Part shown: positions 26,900-35,557 of the stretch, piece after piece
How the letters are laid out: each line of letters opens with the position of its first letter
How positions within the stretch are numbered: position 1 is the stretch's first letter
NCBI RefSeq assembly: GCF_000767615.3
Contig: NZ_CP009553.3
Location: 5,022,001-5,086,000 of the forward strand
Source of the DNA: Pandoraea pnomenusa
Lineage (GTDB): Bacteria > Pseudomonadota > Gammaproteobacteria > Burkholderiales > Burkholderiaceae
Length of the DNA: 64,000 bases
Reading direction: 5' to 3'
Made by a program: the position numbers and the translations under genes
The notes under the pieces: generated by a model
What the model was told of the DNA's origin: nothing
Databases searched by the model: none
The model's input: only the letters and a program-made list of their open reading frames with translations

Positions 26900-28075
26900 A
26901 TGTTCAACCGCCTGTGGCGCTTCGCCAGTGCCGCCCTGTTTGCCAGTCTGGTCATCGGACGCACCGCCCACGCGGTCTCCCCGGAAGACGCCCCGGCCAC
27001 CATCCCCCATGGGGCGATGGTCGACCAGCAACCGCTCGACGCCGACCACGGACTCCCGGAAGCCGGCGAGCAGTTCCGCATTCGCTACAGCTCCATCGAC
27101 GGCGTCGGCGGTATCGAAGCACGCGAGGATACCGGCGCGGTGTTTCTGCCAAAGGGGCCCACGCCGCCTGGCGGATGGCCGGTCGTCGTCTGGGCACACG
27201 GCACCGTGGGCATTGCGAGCGCCTGTGCGCCGTCGCTCAACGTTCGCTCCCAACGCGACATCCAGTATCTGGGAACCTGGCTGTCGCTGGGGTTCGCCGT
27301 CGTGGCGCCGGACTACGCCGGCCTGGGTTCGCGCGGATTGCATCACTACCTGAATTCGCGGGCGCAAGCATACAGTGTGCTCGACAGCCTGCTCGCCGCG
27401 CGCAGCGCTTTCCCGCTGCAGAATCGCGTCGTATTGGTGGGGCAGTCGCAGGGCGCGCACGCCGCGTTCGCCGCCGCGGGTTTTCAGCCGCAATATGCGC
27501 CTGACGTCAAAGTCATCGCCACGGTGCTCACCGGCACGCCGTACTTCAATGCGAAAACCTCGGCCGCACAATTGTTCGCGAGCCAGCCGGACCCGGGGGC
27601 GCCCGATCCGAAGATTCCCTACGCGATGTACCTGTTCCTCTCTGCGGCGGATCGCGACCCGTCACTGCAGGCGTCGAAGTTCTTTTCGCCGCAGGCGCTG
27701 CCCGTACTGGGCGAAGCCCGTGCGCTGTGCATCGGCGAGCTGACCGACCACGCCACCGCCGCGGGCCTCAATGCCGGCAACAGCCTGCAACCGGACATCC
27801 AGAAGCTCCTGCATGCACAGACACCGTCGCTGCGTTACCCGACGCTGCGCGTCGGGCATCCGGTCTTCATCGGCATGGGAACGCGGGACATCGACGTGCC
27901 GGTCATCATGCAGCAAGCCTTCGCGCGCGACGTCGCCAGCGCGGGAACGCACGTGGTGACGCGCGTCTATGACGGGCTCGACCACGACGCGACCGTCAAT
28001 CCGTCACTGCGCGACTCCGTCCCGTTCGTTTATCGGCAGATGCCGAAGTCGACCGCGCGTGCGAGCGCACAATAA
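26900..28075 (+). CDS. Secreted alpha/beta hydrolase, secretory lipase family
   Basis: The 391-residue protein has a Sec signal peptide (WRFASAALFASLVIG, cleavage near AHA|VS). PVVVWAHGTVG gives the oxyanion region, GQSQG holds nucleophile Ser183, and LDHDAT near 370 is the likely catalytic histidine, the layout of the fungal/bacterial LIP family. It probably hydrolyses esters outside the cytoplasm. The ATG at 26900 starts the signal peptide; a longer reading lacks one. The 195-base gap before it contains three tandem copies of GGGCCA (about 26799-26816). Confidence 0.82.
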   Translation: MFNRLWRFASAALFASLVIGRTAHAVSPEDAPATIPHGAMVDQQPLDADHGLPEAGEQFRIRYSSIDGVGGIEAREDTGAVFLPKGPTPPGGWPVVVWAHGTVGIASACAPSLNVRSQRDIQYLGTWLSLGFAVVAPDYAGLGSRGLHHYLNSRAQAYSVLDSLLAARSAFPLQNRVVLVGQSQGAHAAFAAAGFQPQYAPDVKVIATVLTGTPYFNAKTSAAQLFASQPDPGAPDPKIPYAMYLFLSAADRDPSLQASKFFSPQALPVLGEARALCIGELTDHATAAGLNAGNSLQPDIQKLLHAQTPSLRYPTLRVGHPVFIGMGTRDIDVPVIMQQAFARDVASAGTHVVTRVYDGLDHDATVNPSLRDSVPFVYRQMPKSTARASAQ

Positions 28076-28247
28076 TTAGAGGGATGTTTCGCGATTAGGG
28101 ATGGAGCGGCATCAGAACGCACATCCCGAAAGATGCGATAACCCTTTGATAGAGATCGTTTTATTTTTCGTTGCACACAAGCAACACCAAAATGATTACG
28201 TAAAAATACATATGGTGCGACGCAACACGACGACCTATACTGAACTC

Positions 28248-28309
28248 GTCTCCTCCATGTCTCCTCCTGATATGGATTAAGCCCGCAAACACGCGGGCTT
28301 TCTTTTTTT
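28248..28309 (+). ncRNA. Candidate small RNA with two anti-Shine-Dalgarno motifs
   Basis: After the lipase stop there is a markedly AT-rich 200-base stretch. TATACT (28236-28241) could be a -10 element, giving a transcript of roughly 62 bases from about 28248. It contains TCTCCTCC twice (28249-28256 and 28260-28267), complementary to ribosome-binding sites, and ends in a perfect terminator hairpin with a T-rich tail, the usual form of an Hfq-dependent small RNA. The -35 region is poor. It may instead be just the 3' end of the lipase transcript. Confidence 0.45.
28279..28309 (+). terminator. Rho-independent terminator
   Basis: AAGCCCGC (28279-28286), loop AAACAC, GCGGGCTT (28293-28300) and a run of Ts interrupted by one C. 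The remainder of the 358-base gap contains GTTGC/GCAAC (28170-28185) and no gene. Confidence 0.9.
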
Positions 28310-28433
28310 CCGCAGCCTGAAAAGCACGTCGGCAGCATGTTGCGCGTCGTCGGGCCGTTGCCGTCGGCCGCTTGCCACCGGGTCCGTTCTCGCTCGCCCA
28401 TCGGCTTCCACGAATCCGCGAGCGGCCAGGCGG

Positions 28434-28733
28434 TCAGTCGATGACCGCCGCACAGGTGTCCGTGGGCGCCGCCAGCACGCCGCCGACGCCCGGCACGATC
28501 TTCAGTCCTGCGGATGCCACGCGGCATGGCGCGGCCATCAATCCGCAGCCCGACACCGACGTCACGAAAGGAAGAATGGCGAACACCGCCCACCACCGGC
28601 GCAGATTGCGCGCGGCGGGCCGGGAGATCGCCTCGGAGTCGCCGCCGGCGCGAGGATCGCGTGCGCCCGGCATTGCGTGCGATTCGCGCGCAGCGCCGTC
28701 GGTCTGACGGGACATCTGGGAAAGCATCTTCAT
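28434..28733 (-). CDS. Small DUF6726-like lipoprotein or membrane protein
   Basis: The 99-residue protein has a basic N terminus, a hydrophobic segment RWWAVFAILPFVTSVSG and a lipobox-like SVSGCGLMAAP, then a short C-terminal part CRVASAGLKIVPGVGGVLAAP. I recognise this as the DUF6726 pattern of Burkholderiales, from memory. The N-terminal 45 residues before the hydrophobic segment are longer than a normal signal peptide, so lipidation is uncertain. The function is unknown. It is followed, 41 bases upstream in the same orientation, by a DUF1653 gene. Confidence 0.7.
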   Translation of the reverse strand: MKMLSQMSRQTDGAARESHAMPGARDPRAGGDSEAISRPAARNLRRWWAVFAILPFVTSVSGCGLMAAPCRVASAGLKIVPGVGGVLAAPTDTCAAVID

Positions 28734-28774
28734 CAAGAGGGGTCCTGAAGCGGTGAGATGTCGGCGGGAGCGCC

Positions 28775-29056
28775 TCAGACGGCGGGCGTCGTGTGGCCAA
28801 GGTAGGTGAAGCGCGGCACCGGTCCGTCGTCCGTCATCACCGATTCATTCCAGATGCGCAGCCGTCGCGTGCTCATCGGCAGACCTTCTCGGGGGTAGAG
28901 ACGCGTATAGACGACCACCGGCTCGTCGGTCTCGTCGGCCCGGGCAATACCGAGCGCGAGATAGCAATTGCCTTTGTAATGACGATAGACGCCCGGACGG
29001 AACGCTTCGATTTCCGGCGTGGATTCCGCCGTCGGCGTGGGGGGATTCGACAACAT
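28775..29056 (-). CDS. DUF1653 domain protein
   Basis: The 93-residue product contains the DUF1653 signature: FRPGVYRHYKGNCYLALGIA near residue 20, VVVYTRLYP, and PRFTYLGH near the end. This is a small cytoplasmic domain of unknown function, often thought to be a ligand- or nucleic-acid-binding barrel. AGGAGAA precedes the ATG at 29056; a longer in-frame reading to 29125 is unsupported. It lies between the DUF6726-like and DUF4239 genes on the same strand. Confidence 0.85.
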   Translation of the reverse strand: MLSNPPTPTAESTPEIEAFRPGVYRHYKGNCYLALGIARADETDEPVVVYTRLYPREGLPMSTRRLRIWNESVMTDDGPVPRFTYLGHTTPAV

Positions 29057-29145
29057 TGTGAACTTCTCCTGCTGCGGCAGTCGGAACGCATCCGACGCAA
29101 AAGACATGACAAACGTTCCGTGCAACGTCGGACGGCGAGCGTCGG

Positions 29146-29937
29146 CTAGCGCGGCACGGCCACGCCGACGGATTTGGCCAGCGGCGCGGGCGATATGCCG
29201 GAAGCGCCGCGGAACGGTTCATCGAGGTTGACGATGAGCGCGATCACCATGCCGATCGCGCCCATGTGAAGCGCGATGATGACATTGCTCTTCCACGAGC
29301 CCGGATAACGTCCGTTCATCGCCATGGCGGCCAGCATGAAGAGCGAGATGACCCACCAGAACACGCCCGGCACCGTCTTCGTCGAATTCTCGAAACGGCC
29401 CTGACGCGCTTCTTCCAGCCGGTCGAGCAGGGTGCGAATCGAACTTGCGCTGTCTTCGTGACGCGCCACGACACGGCGTGTTGCGCTCACGAACACGGTC
29501 AAGGCGTCTTCCGTTGTCGGCGACAGATCGGGGTCCGAGGTGCTCAATGACTTCCACTCGTCGGTGACGGCAGAGCGCACATAGGCGCGCAGCATCACGC
29601 GGGCCGCCTGCGCATCGGGGTCGCCCACAGCCTTGAGCTCGCGGTCCAGCCGTCGCACCACCGACGCTTCGTGCAGCGCCTGGTCGTCGGCATGCCCGAG
29701 ATTGGCGCGCACGTCGGTGAGCACATGCGCGAGCACGAACACGATGAATGCGAGCAGACTGCCGTGCACCACGTCGGCCACCGTGCCACGCACTTCCGCG
29801 GGATCGGCAAGCCGATCGAACAACCAGACGCGCGCCCCCCAGGCGACGATCACCGCAAGCAGTGCAGTGACCAACGCCATGCAGACAAGCAACAGTGCCG
29901 TCGGCAGCATCGTCAATTGATCAACCGGCCATTTCAT
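29146..29937 (-). CDS. DUF4239 integral membrane protein
   Basis: The 263-residue protein has two N-terminal hydrophobic segments (about 10-32 and 58-72), a soluble helical central part (80-185) and two C-terminal segments including FWWVISLFMLAAMAMNGRYPG, followed by the characteristic VNLDEPFRG. This matches DUF4239, which resembles bestrophin-like anion channels in topology. The function is unknown. It may be cotranscribed with the downstream DUF1653 gene (90-base gap). Confidence 0.8.
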   Translation of the reverse strand: MKWPVDQLTMLPTALLLVCMALVTALLAVIVAWGARVWLFDRLADPAEVRGTVADVVHGSLLAFIVFVLAHVLTDVRANLGHADDQALHEASVVRRLDRELKAVGDPDAQAARVMLRAYVRSAVTDEWKSLSTSDPDLSPTTEDALTVFVSATRRVVARHEDSASSIRTLLDRLEEARQGRFENSTKTVPGVFWWVISLFMLAAMAMNGRYPGSWKSNVIIALHMGAIGMVIALIVNLDEPFRGASGISPAPLAKSVGVAVPR

Positions 29938-30072
29938 TCTGATCCCCTCGTTTCCATCTCGCCCGCGGTCGTCGAAAGCGTGTCTTGCGCCGCGATGCCT
30001 TGGGCACCGCCGCCGATGCGGCGACTATACCCGATGCAGGGGAGACGGCAATGGCCGGCGCACCTCCACGCG

Positions 30073-30567
30073 TCAAAGGGGCTTGGTCAACAGGACGGTC
30101 GTGAAGCCGCTGTCCCACTCCTCGTCGGGATATTGCGCGACTTCCGCAAAGCCATGTCGAGCATAGAAATCCCGACTTTGGCGGTTGAACGTGTCGGTTT
30201 CGAGCCTGGCAAGCCGATGCCCGTTCGCGCGCATTTGCGCCTGAGCATGCGCCAACAACATGGCGCCGACGCCACGGCGTTGCGCTGCCGGCGCCACATG
30301 CAGCGCGTCGATGAAATCATCCGTCACATGCACCATGCCCACGATCGGGCCGTCTTCGCGCAGGGTCGCGACCGTGAATTCCGGCCAGCGCGATTGCACA
30401 TAGGCCCGGGTGCGGTCGCCGGACGCGAACGTCGCGGCGACTTCCGGGCGCAGCATGGGCGCCCATGTGGTGTGATAAGTCTGCATGAGGAGCGACGTCA
30501 GCGCCGCCTCATCCGATGCGCGGGCGTCGCGCAGTGCGATCTCGAGTGCCGATTCAGGACCAGGCAT
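30073..30567 (-). CDS. GNAT family N-acetyltransferase
   Basis: The 164-residue protein has the GNAT acetyl-CoA-binding region IDALHVAPAAQRRGVGAMLL (motif Q/RxxGxG) and a C-terminal FNRQSRDFYARHGFAEVAQY. The acceptor is unknown. The ATG at 30567 gives a 14-base overlap with the helicase gene upstream; an earlier in-frame start at 30588 is also possible. The overlap places it in one transcript with the helicase and, perhaps, under the same SOS control. Confidence 0.88.
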   Translation of the reverse strand: MPGPESALEIALRDARASDEAALTSLLMQTYHTTWAPMLRPEVAATFASGDRTRAYVQSRWPEFTVATLREDGPIVGMVHVTDDFIDALHVAPAAQRRGVGAMLLAHAQAQMRANGHRLARLETDTFNRQSRDFYARHGFAEVAQYPDEEWDSGFTTVLLTKPL

Positions 30568-32656
30568 TACGCAGTTTCCTCGCGACATCGATGTGAACCG
30601 TCACGTCGCCCACCGGCGTGCGGGGCGCGTCGTCCTCTCTCGGCTTCGGAAAGATTTCGTACAGCGGCAGCATGCCGTCCGGCACGAAACGGCTTCGCGT
30701 GCCATAGACGTGCCGGTCGCCGAGTCCCGTTTGCTGATGCACGTAAAAGCGCTGCGGCACGACCAGTTGCAGCGACTCCCTCGCGCGGGTCATCGCCACG
30801 TATAGCAACCGCCGCTCTTCCTCGATGTCCTCGTCGTCTCCCGTGCTCATGTCGGACGGAATGCACCCGTCGACCACGTTGAGCACGTAGACCGAATGCC
30901 ACTCCTGTCCCTTCGCGCTGTGGATCGTCGACAGGATCAGGTAATCCTCGTCGAGCATCGGCGCGCCCGATTGCGCGCTCGTGGCATCCGGTGGGTCGAG
31001 GGTGAGTTCGGTCAGGAACTGTTCGCGCGAGCCGTAAGTATTGGCGATGCGCGCGAGCTGTTCGAGATCGGCCTGACGCACGGCGGCGTCGTCGAACCGT
31101 TGCGTGAGCAGCGGGCCGTACCAGCGCAGGGCGAGATCGACGTCGGCCGGCCATGCCAGACGCGTGTCGTGCAGCGTCATGTAGACGTCGACGAACGCAC
31201 GCCAGTCGGCGGCCGCCGACGACGGGGGCTTGAACTGCGCGAGCACCTGGGCCGGTGTGGCGGATTGGGCCATCGCGTCGAGCAGACGCGTGGCGCTCAC
31301 CGGGCCGATACCCGGGATCAACTGCGCCACGCGGAAGCCCGACAAGCGGCTTGCCGGATTGTGCGCCCAGCGCAGTATCGACAGCAGGTCCTTGACGTGC
31401 GCGGCCTCGAGAAACTTCAGTCCGCCGAATTTCACGAAAGGGATATTGCGACGCGTGAGCTCCAGCTCCAGCGCGGCGCTGTGGCTGCCGGTGCGAAACA
31501 GCACGGCTTGCTGCATCAGGCGTGTGCCCGTCTCGCGTTGCGCCAGCACCTGATCGGCGACCCATCGCGCCTGCCCCGATTCGTCGCTCACGTTCACGAG
31601 CTGCGGCAGCCGCGTCGACTGGCGGTCCGTCCACAGCGCCTTCGCATAGCGCTCGCTCGACTCGGCGATGACGGCATTGGACGCGTCGAGAATCGGTTGC
31701 GTCGACCGGTAATTGCGCTCCAGCGTCACCACGTGCGCGGGCGTGGCGAACTGCCCGGGGAAGTCGAGGATGTTGCGAATGGTGGCCGCGCGAAACGCGT
31801 AGATCGACTGCGCATCGTCACCGACGACGGTCAGGCCACGCCCCTCGGGCTTCATCGCGAGCAGAATCTGCGCCTGCAACCGGTTGGTGTCCTGGTATTC
31901 GTCGACGAGCACATGATCGAAACGGGCATCGAGCTCGCGCGCGAGTGCCGGCTCGCCCATCGTCTCGGCCCAGTAAAGCAGCAAGTCGTCGTAATCGAGC
32001 ACCTGCTGCGACTGCTTGGCGTCGACATAGGCGCCGAACAGCGCCTTGAGTTGTGCCTCCCATTGCGCGCACCACGGAAAATACTTCGCGAGCACCTCGG
32101 GGAGCGGCGCCTGACTGTTCACCACGCGCGAATAGATCGACAGACACGTGCCTTTGAGGGGGAAGCGCGACTGGGTGGCGGAAAAGCCGAGGTCGTGGCG
32201 AACGAGACCGAGCAGGTCCTCGGCATCGCTGCGATCGTGAATCGTGAAGGCCTCCGACAGGCCGATGCGAGGGGCGAAATCGCGCAGCAGCCGGGCGCCC
32301 ACCGCGTGGAACGTTCCCGCCCACGGCAGCGACGGCGGTTGAGACGACGCGAGTCCCAGCACCTTCTGCAGCACCGCGCCGACGCGCCGCTCCATCTCCC
32401 CGGCGGCCCGGCGCGAAAATGTCAGCAGCAGTATGCGGTTGGGATCCGCCCCGCGCACGATCAGATTGGCGACGCGATGCGCGAGCGTGCTCGTCTTGCC
32501 CGATCCCGCACCCGCAATGACGAGCAGCGGCCCGCCGGGCGAGCCGTCGTCGCCCACACCGTAGTCGACGGCCTCGCGCTGTCGGTCGTTGAGTTCGGCC
32601 CAGGGATCGCCAGCGCTAACGTGTCGCTGGGTTGGCTCGGTTGGCTGAGATGACAT
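30554..32656 (-). CDS. UvrD/Rep-family ATP-dependent DNA helicase
   Basis: The 700-residue superfamily 1A helicase has all core motifs: Q-motif LNDRQREAV, Walker A IAGAGSGKTSTLAHR near residue 55, TFSRRAAGEMERR, Walker B VDEYQDTN near 240, VGDDAQSIYAFRAA, RNYRST, STIHSAKGQEWHSV near 560 and YVAMTRARESL. It is a 3'-5' translocase for DNA repair or replication restart. The ATG at 32656 was chosen over an upstream in-frame start at 32707. A near-consensus LexA box lies 62 bases upstream, in the region shared with DUF72. Confidence 0.93.
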   Translation of the reverse strand: MSSQPTEPTQRHVSAGDPWAELNDRQREAVDYGVGDDGSPGGPLLVIAGAGSGKTSTLAHRVANLIVRGADPNRILLLTFSRRAAGEMERRVGAVLQKVLGLASSQPPSLPWAGTFHAVGARLLRDFAPRIGLSEAFTIHDRSDAEDLLGLVRHDLGFSATQSRFPLKGTCLSIYSRVVNSQAPLPEVLAKYFPWCAQWEAQLKALFGAYVDAKQSQQVLDYDDLLLYWAETMGEPALARELDARFDHVLVDEYQDTNRLQAQILLAMKPEGRGLTVVGDDAQSIYAFRAATIRNILDFPGQFATPAHVVTLERNYRSTQPILDASNAVIAESSERYAKALWTDRQSTRLPQLVNVSDESGQARWVADQVLAQRETGTRLMQQAVLFRTGSHSAALELELTRRNIPFVKFGGLKFLEAAHVKDLLSILRWAHNPASRLSGFRVAQLIPGIGPVSATRLLDAMAQSATPAQVLAQFKPPSSAAADWRAFVDVYMTLHDTRLAWPADVDLALRWYGPLLTQRFDDAAVRQADLEQLARIANTYGSREQFLTELTLDPPDATSAQSGAPMLDEDYLILSTIHSAKGQEWHSVYVLNVVDGCIPSDMSTGDDEDIEEERRLLYVAMTRARESLQLVVPQRFYVHQQTGLGDRHVYGTRSRFVPDGMLPLYEIFPKPREDDAPRTPVGDVTVHIDVARKLRNAWS

Positions 32657-32717
32657 GCGAAATTCCGGGGGGAAGGCACCCGCCCACGGGACATTGCCGG
32701 CGGACACGCACCATGAG

Positions 32718-32737
32718 TACTGTATATTTATACATTA
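32718..32737. promoter_or_regulatory. LexA (SOS) box in the divergent helicase/DUF72 promoter
   Basis: The 20 bases match the E. coli LexA consensus at 18 positions: TACTGTATATTTATACATTA. The CTGT half is intact, the other half reads ACAT rather than ACAG. It sits 62 bases from the helicase start and 6 bases from the DUF72 start, so LexA could repress both. Confidence 0.75.
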
Positions 32738-32742
32738 TAACG

Positions 32743-33702
32743 ATGGCTTCGACGCCCATCATGATTCGTACCGGCACATCTTCCTGGACCGATCCCACGC
32801 TCATTGCATGCGGGCGGTTTTACCCGCCGGGCGTGGACACGCCCGAGGCGCGATTGCGCCATTACGCGGCGACGTTCGGTCTGGTGGAAGTCGACAGCAC
32901 CTATTACCGCCTGCCGCAAGCCACGATGGCCTGGCGATGGACGCAACGCACGCCGGCATCGTTCCGCTTTCACATCAAGGCGTTCCGTGCGTTCACGGGC
33001 CACGCGACGCCGCTGTCCGCGCTGCCGGCCGATATCGCGGGCGCGCTCGATCCGGCCGGCGCGATGCAGTCGCAACCGGGCGTGTCGCTCGCACCGAACG
33101 CGTTGCCGGCCGAGGTGCGTGACGAACTCTGGCGCCGCTACTTCGAGGGCATCGAGCCGTTGCGTCAAAGCGGGCAGCTCTCGGCGATCCACTTCCAGCT
33201 CTCGCCGCGCGTGCGCAATGATCGTGCGGGACGCGCCTTCGTGTTCGAGATCGCGCGGCGACTCGACGCGGAGCGGCACGCCATCGAGTTCCGCCATCGG
33301 AGCTGGTTCGATACGCCTTCGCGTGAAGCCGCCACGCTCGCCATGTTGCGCGAGACGGGGGCGGCGCACACGATCGTCGACAGCCCGGCCGGCTTCGAGA
33401 ATTCGGTACCGGCCGTCTGGGCCACGACGCGCGATGATCTGTGTGTCGTACGGCTGCACGGGCGCAACGCGGCCGCATGGAACCGGCGCGACACCACCGC
33501 CTCCTCCGGGCGCTTCGTCTACGAATACAGCGCGGGCGAACTGATCGATATCTCCGCCCGGGTCGAGCGCATCGCCGCCCTCGCGGACGACACCCACGTG
33601 CTCTTCAACACGAACCATGAAGACCAGGGCATGAAGAACGCGGCAGCGTTCGAGCGGGCCCTGTCGGATCTGGCCGCCCTCACGCCGGGCCGGCACGGAT
33701 GA
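32743..33702 (+). CDS. DUF72 family TIM-barrel protein
   Basis: The 319-residue protein shows the DUF72 pattern: GTSSWTDPTLI near residue 11, HYAATFGLVEVDSTYYRLP near 40, FRFHIKAFRAFTGH near 75, and IEFRHRSWF near 185. Family members are TIM barrels related to xylose isomerase, of unknown activity and often linked to DNA repair. The start at 32743 lies just after the LexA box; an ATG at 32713 would place the box inside the coding region, and 32761 is a second alternative. No Shine-Dalgarno site is evident, so the mRNA may be leaderless. Confidence 0.85.
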   Translation: MASTPIMIRTGTSSWTDPTLIACGRFYPPGVDTPEARLRHYAATFGLVEVDSTYYRLPQATMAWRWTQRTPASFRFHIKAFRAFTGHATPLSALPADIAGALDPAGAMQSQPGVSLAPNALPAEVRDELWRRYFEGIEPLRQSGQLSAIHFQLSPRVRNDRAGRAFVFEIARRLDAERHAIEFRHRSWFDTPSREAATLAMLRETGAAHTIVDSPAGFENSVPAVWATTRDDLCVVRLHGRNAAAWNRRDTTASSGRFVYEYSAGELIDISARVERIAALADDTHVLFNTNHEDQGMKNAAAFERALSDLAALTPGRHG

Positions 33703-33810
33703 CGTCGGCCTGAGGGATCCCCTTGCCGCCGCGCATGCCACGCCTCGGCGTGGCACGGCGTGGCGCCATTGGGCGACGGCACCGATCGACGCCTCCACGT
33801 ACACACGAGT

Positions 33811-35157
33811 TCATCGGCGCCGTGACGCGTCGTCGGCTGGCGCCTTCGTCCCGATGGCACTGCGCCACGCGGGCAGATCGGCAAGCCGCGTGCCTTCCGG
33901 CGCCCCGCCCCCCGCACCATGCTTGCCGTACCCCACACGTTGCGCACGATAAATGCCGGTGTGTCCGGAGCACAGATACGCGAGCACACAAGCAATGGCT
34001 GCATAGCCGCCGATCTGCGGACCGAAGATCTCGATGGCCATCAACGTCGACGCAATCGGTGTATTGGCCGCCCCGGCGAACACCGCCACGAAGCCAATGC
34101 CCGCGAGCACCGCCGCCGGCAGCGAGAGCACATGCGAGAGCGCGTTGCCGAACGTGGCGCCGATATAGAACAGCGGCGTCACTTCTCCGCCCTTGAAGCC
34201 AGAACCGAGCGTGACGACAGTGAACAGCGTTTTGCCGAGGAAGTCGTACCAGGGCAGCGTCGTGTGGAATGCGTCGACGATGGTCGGGATGCCCAGTCCG
34301 AGATACTGCGGCGTGCCGAGTGCCGTGGCGGCGATCGCAACGAGCAGGCCGCCCACGAATGGACGCAGCGGCGCATAGGCGATACGTCGCTTCATGAACC
34401 CGGACGTGGCGTGCGTTGCCTGGGCAAAGGCCATGCCGACGAGACCGCACAGCACGCCGGCCGCGGCCGCATTGAGCGCGCCCGAGAGCGACATCGACGC
34501 GGCGAAATTGCCCGACGCAATCGCATAAACAGTGTGATGCACGCCCCAGGCGCGCGTAACGGCGTCGCCCACGAGCGCGGCGACGAGGCAGGGCAGCAGC
34601 GCGTCGTAGCGCAGGCGGCCGATCGCGAGCACCTCGAGTCCGAAGATCGCGCCGGCCAGCGGTGTGCCGAAGACGGAGGCGAAGCCGGCGGCAATGCCCG
34701 ACATGAGCACCACACGCCGCTGCTCGCCGGACAGTCTGAGGACATGCGTGAGCTGATCGGCGAGCGCGCCCCCCATCTGCACGGCGGTTCCTTCACGGCC
34801 GGCAGAGCCGCCGAACAGGTGCGTGGCGACCGTACCGAACAGCACGAGCGGCGCCATGCGCAACGGCACGACGCGTTGCGGGTCGTGAATCTCGTCGATC
34901 AGCAGGTTGTTGCCCGCCTCCACGCGCGCGCCCAGACGCAGATATAGCCAGCCGACCGCGAAGCCGCCCACGGGCAACAGCCAGAGCAGCCATGGATGGG
35001 CAAGGCGGGTGTCGGTGGCAAGGTCGAGCGCAACGAGAAACAGCGCGGAGGCGCTGCCGGCCATCACACCAACGAGCGCCGCCACCGCGCTGGCGTAGGC
35101 CGCGCGCGGCAACACGCCACTCAGATCGCGCAACGGGGAATCGTGGAACATCTTCAT
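33811..35157 (-). CDS. ClC-family voltage-gated chloride channel/antiporter
   Basis: The 448-residue membrane protein carries the ClC anion-pathway signatures: GGSAGREGTAVQMGG near residue 115 (GREGT instead of the usual GREGP, with the gating glutamate retained), and GSGFKGGEVTPLFYIGA near 325. About twelve hydrophobic helices are visible. No CBS domains follow, as in short bacterial ClCs. It moves chloride or fluoride, possibly with proton exchange. The ATG at 35157 has no strong ribosome site. It converges with the DUF72 gene. Confidence 0.9.
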   Translation of the reverse strand: MKMFHDSPLRDLSGVLPRAAYASAVAALVGVMAGSASALFLVALDLATDTRLAHPWLLWLLPVGGFAVGWLYLRLGARVEAGNNLLIDEIHDPQRVVPLRMAPLVLFGTVATHLFGGSAGREGTAVQMGGALADQLTHVLRLSGEQRRVVLMSGIAAGFASVFGTPLAGAIFGLEVLAIGRLRYDALLPCLVAALVGDAVTRAWGVHHTVYAIASGNFAASMSLSGALNAAAAGVLCGLVGMAFAQATHATSGFMKRRIAYAPLRPFVGGLLVAIAATALGTPQYLGLGIPTIVDAFHTTLPWYDFLGKTLFTVVTLGSGFKGGEVTPLFYIGATFGNALSHVLSLPAAVLAGIGFVAVFAGAANTPIASTLMAIEIFGPQIGGYAAIACVLAYLCSGHTGIYRAQRVGYGKHGAGGGAPEGTRLADLPAWRSAIGTKAPADDASRRR

Positions 35158-35557
35158 GGTGTCAAATGTGGAGACGAGCAATGCCCGTCGACAAATTGCC
35201 TGGCCATGACCGGAAGGAAAAGCGGGGAGCGGGGGGAGCGGAGAAAGCGGGGAGCCCGGTAGCGGACTTCGAACCCAACACGGAATACGCTCGTACGCAT
35301 GACCCGCAACCTCCCGGCACGCCAGGATCTTGCAGGCATCATCAGCCCCGGGGAGGAGCGGTTCGCGCAGGAACGCCGGAGGTATGCCATCTCCGTGCAG
35401 CAGTGGTCATGCTATCAGGAAGCGCGAGCACTCACAATGAGTGACGCATTCCGCGCCGAAATGCCGAACCGGATCGGCGCATTCCGATAAATCGCCCCCC
35501 CGTCGTCATCGCTCCCGTGGTGGCCCTAGAATCGTCCGCGGATTCACGGAGATCAAC
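35158..35557. other. 400-base intergenic region with purine-rich repeats, no supported gene
   Basis: Between the ClC gene and the nuclease cassette there is an imperfect tandem array of AGCGGGG-like units (35221-35254). GCATTCCG occurs twice (about 35447 and 35480). A 63-codon frame at 35299-35490 has no recognisable feature or ribosome site and is not called. The right end supplies the ribosome site ACGGAG for the nuclease gene. Confidence 0.5.

Noticed and set aside
25295..27571. 758-codon minus-strand frame
   Set aside because: It covers the membrane/papain-like fusion and lipase genes on the other strand; its composition is typical of a shadow frame and shows no domain.
35221..35254. AGCGGGG-like tandem units considered as a CRISPR or attachment site
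   Set aside because: Units are seven to nine bases, imperfect and without spacers; no cas or integrase gene is nearby.
35299..35490. 63-codon plus-strand frame before the nuclease cassette
   Set aside because: It has no Shine-Dalgarno site or recognisable motif; conservation data would be required to call it.
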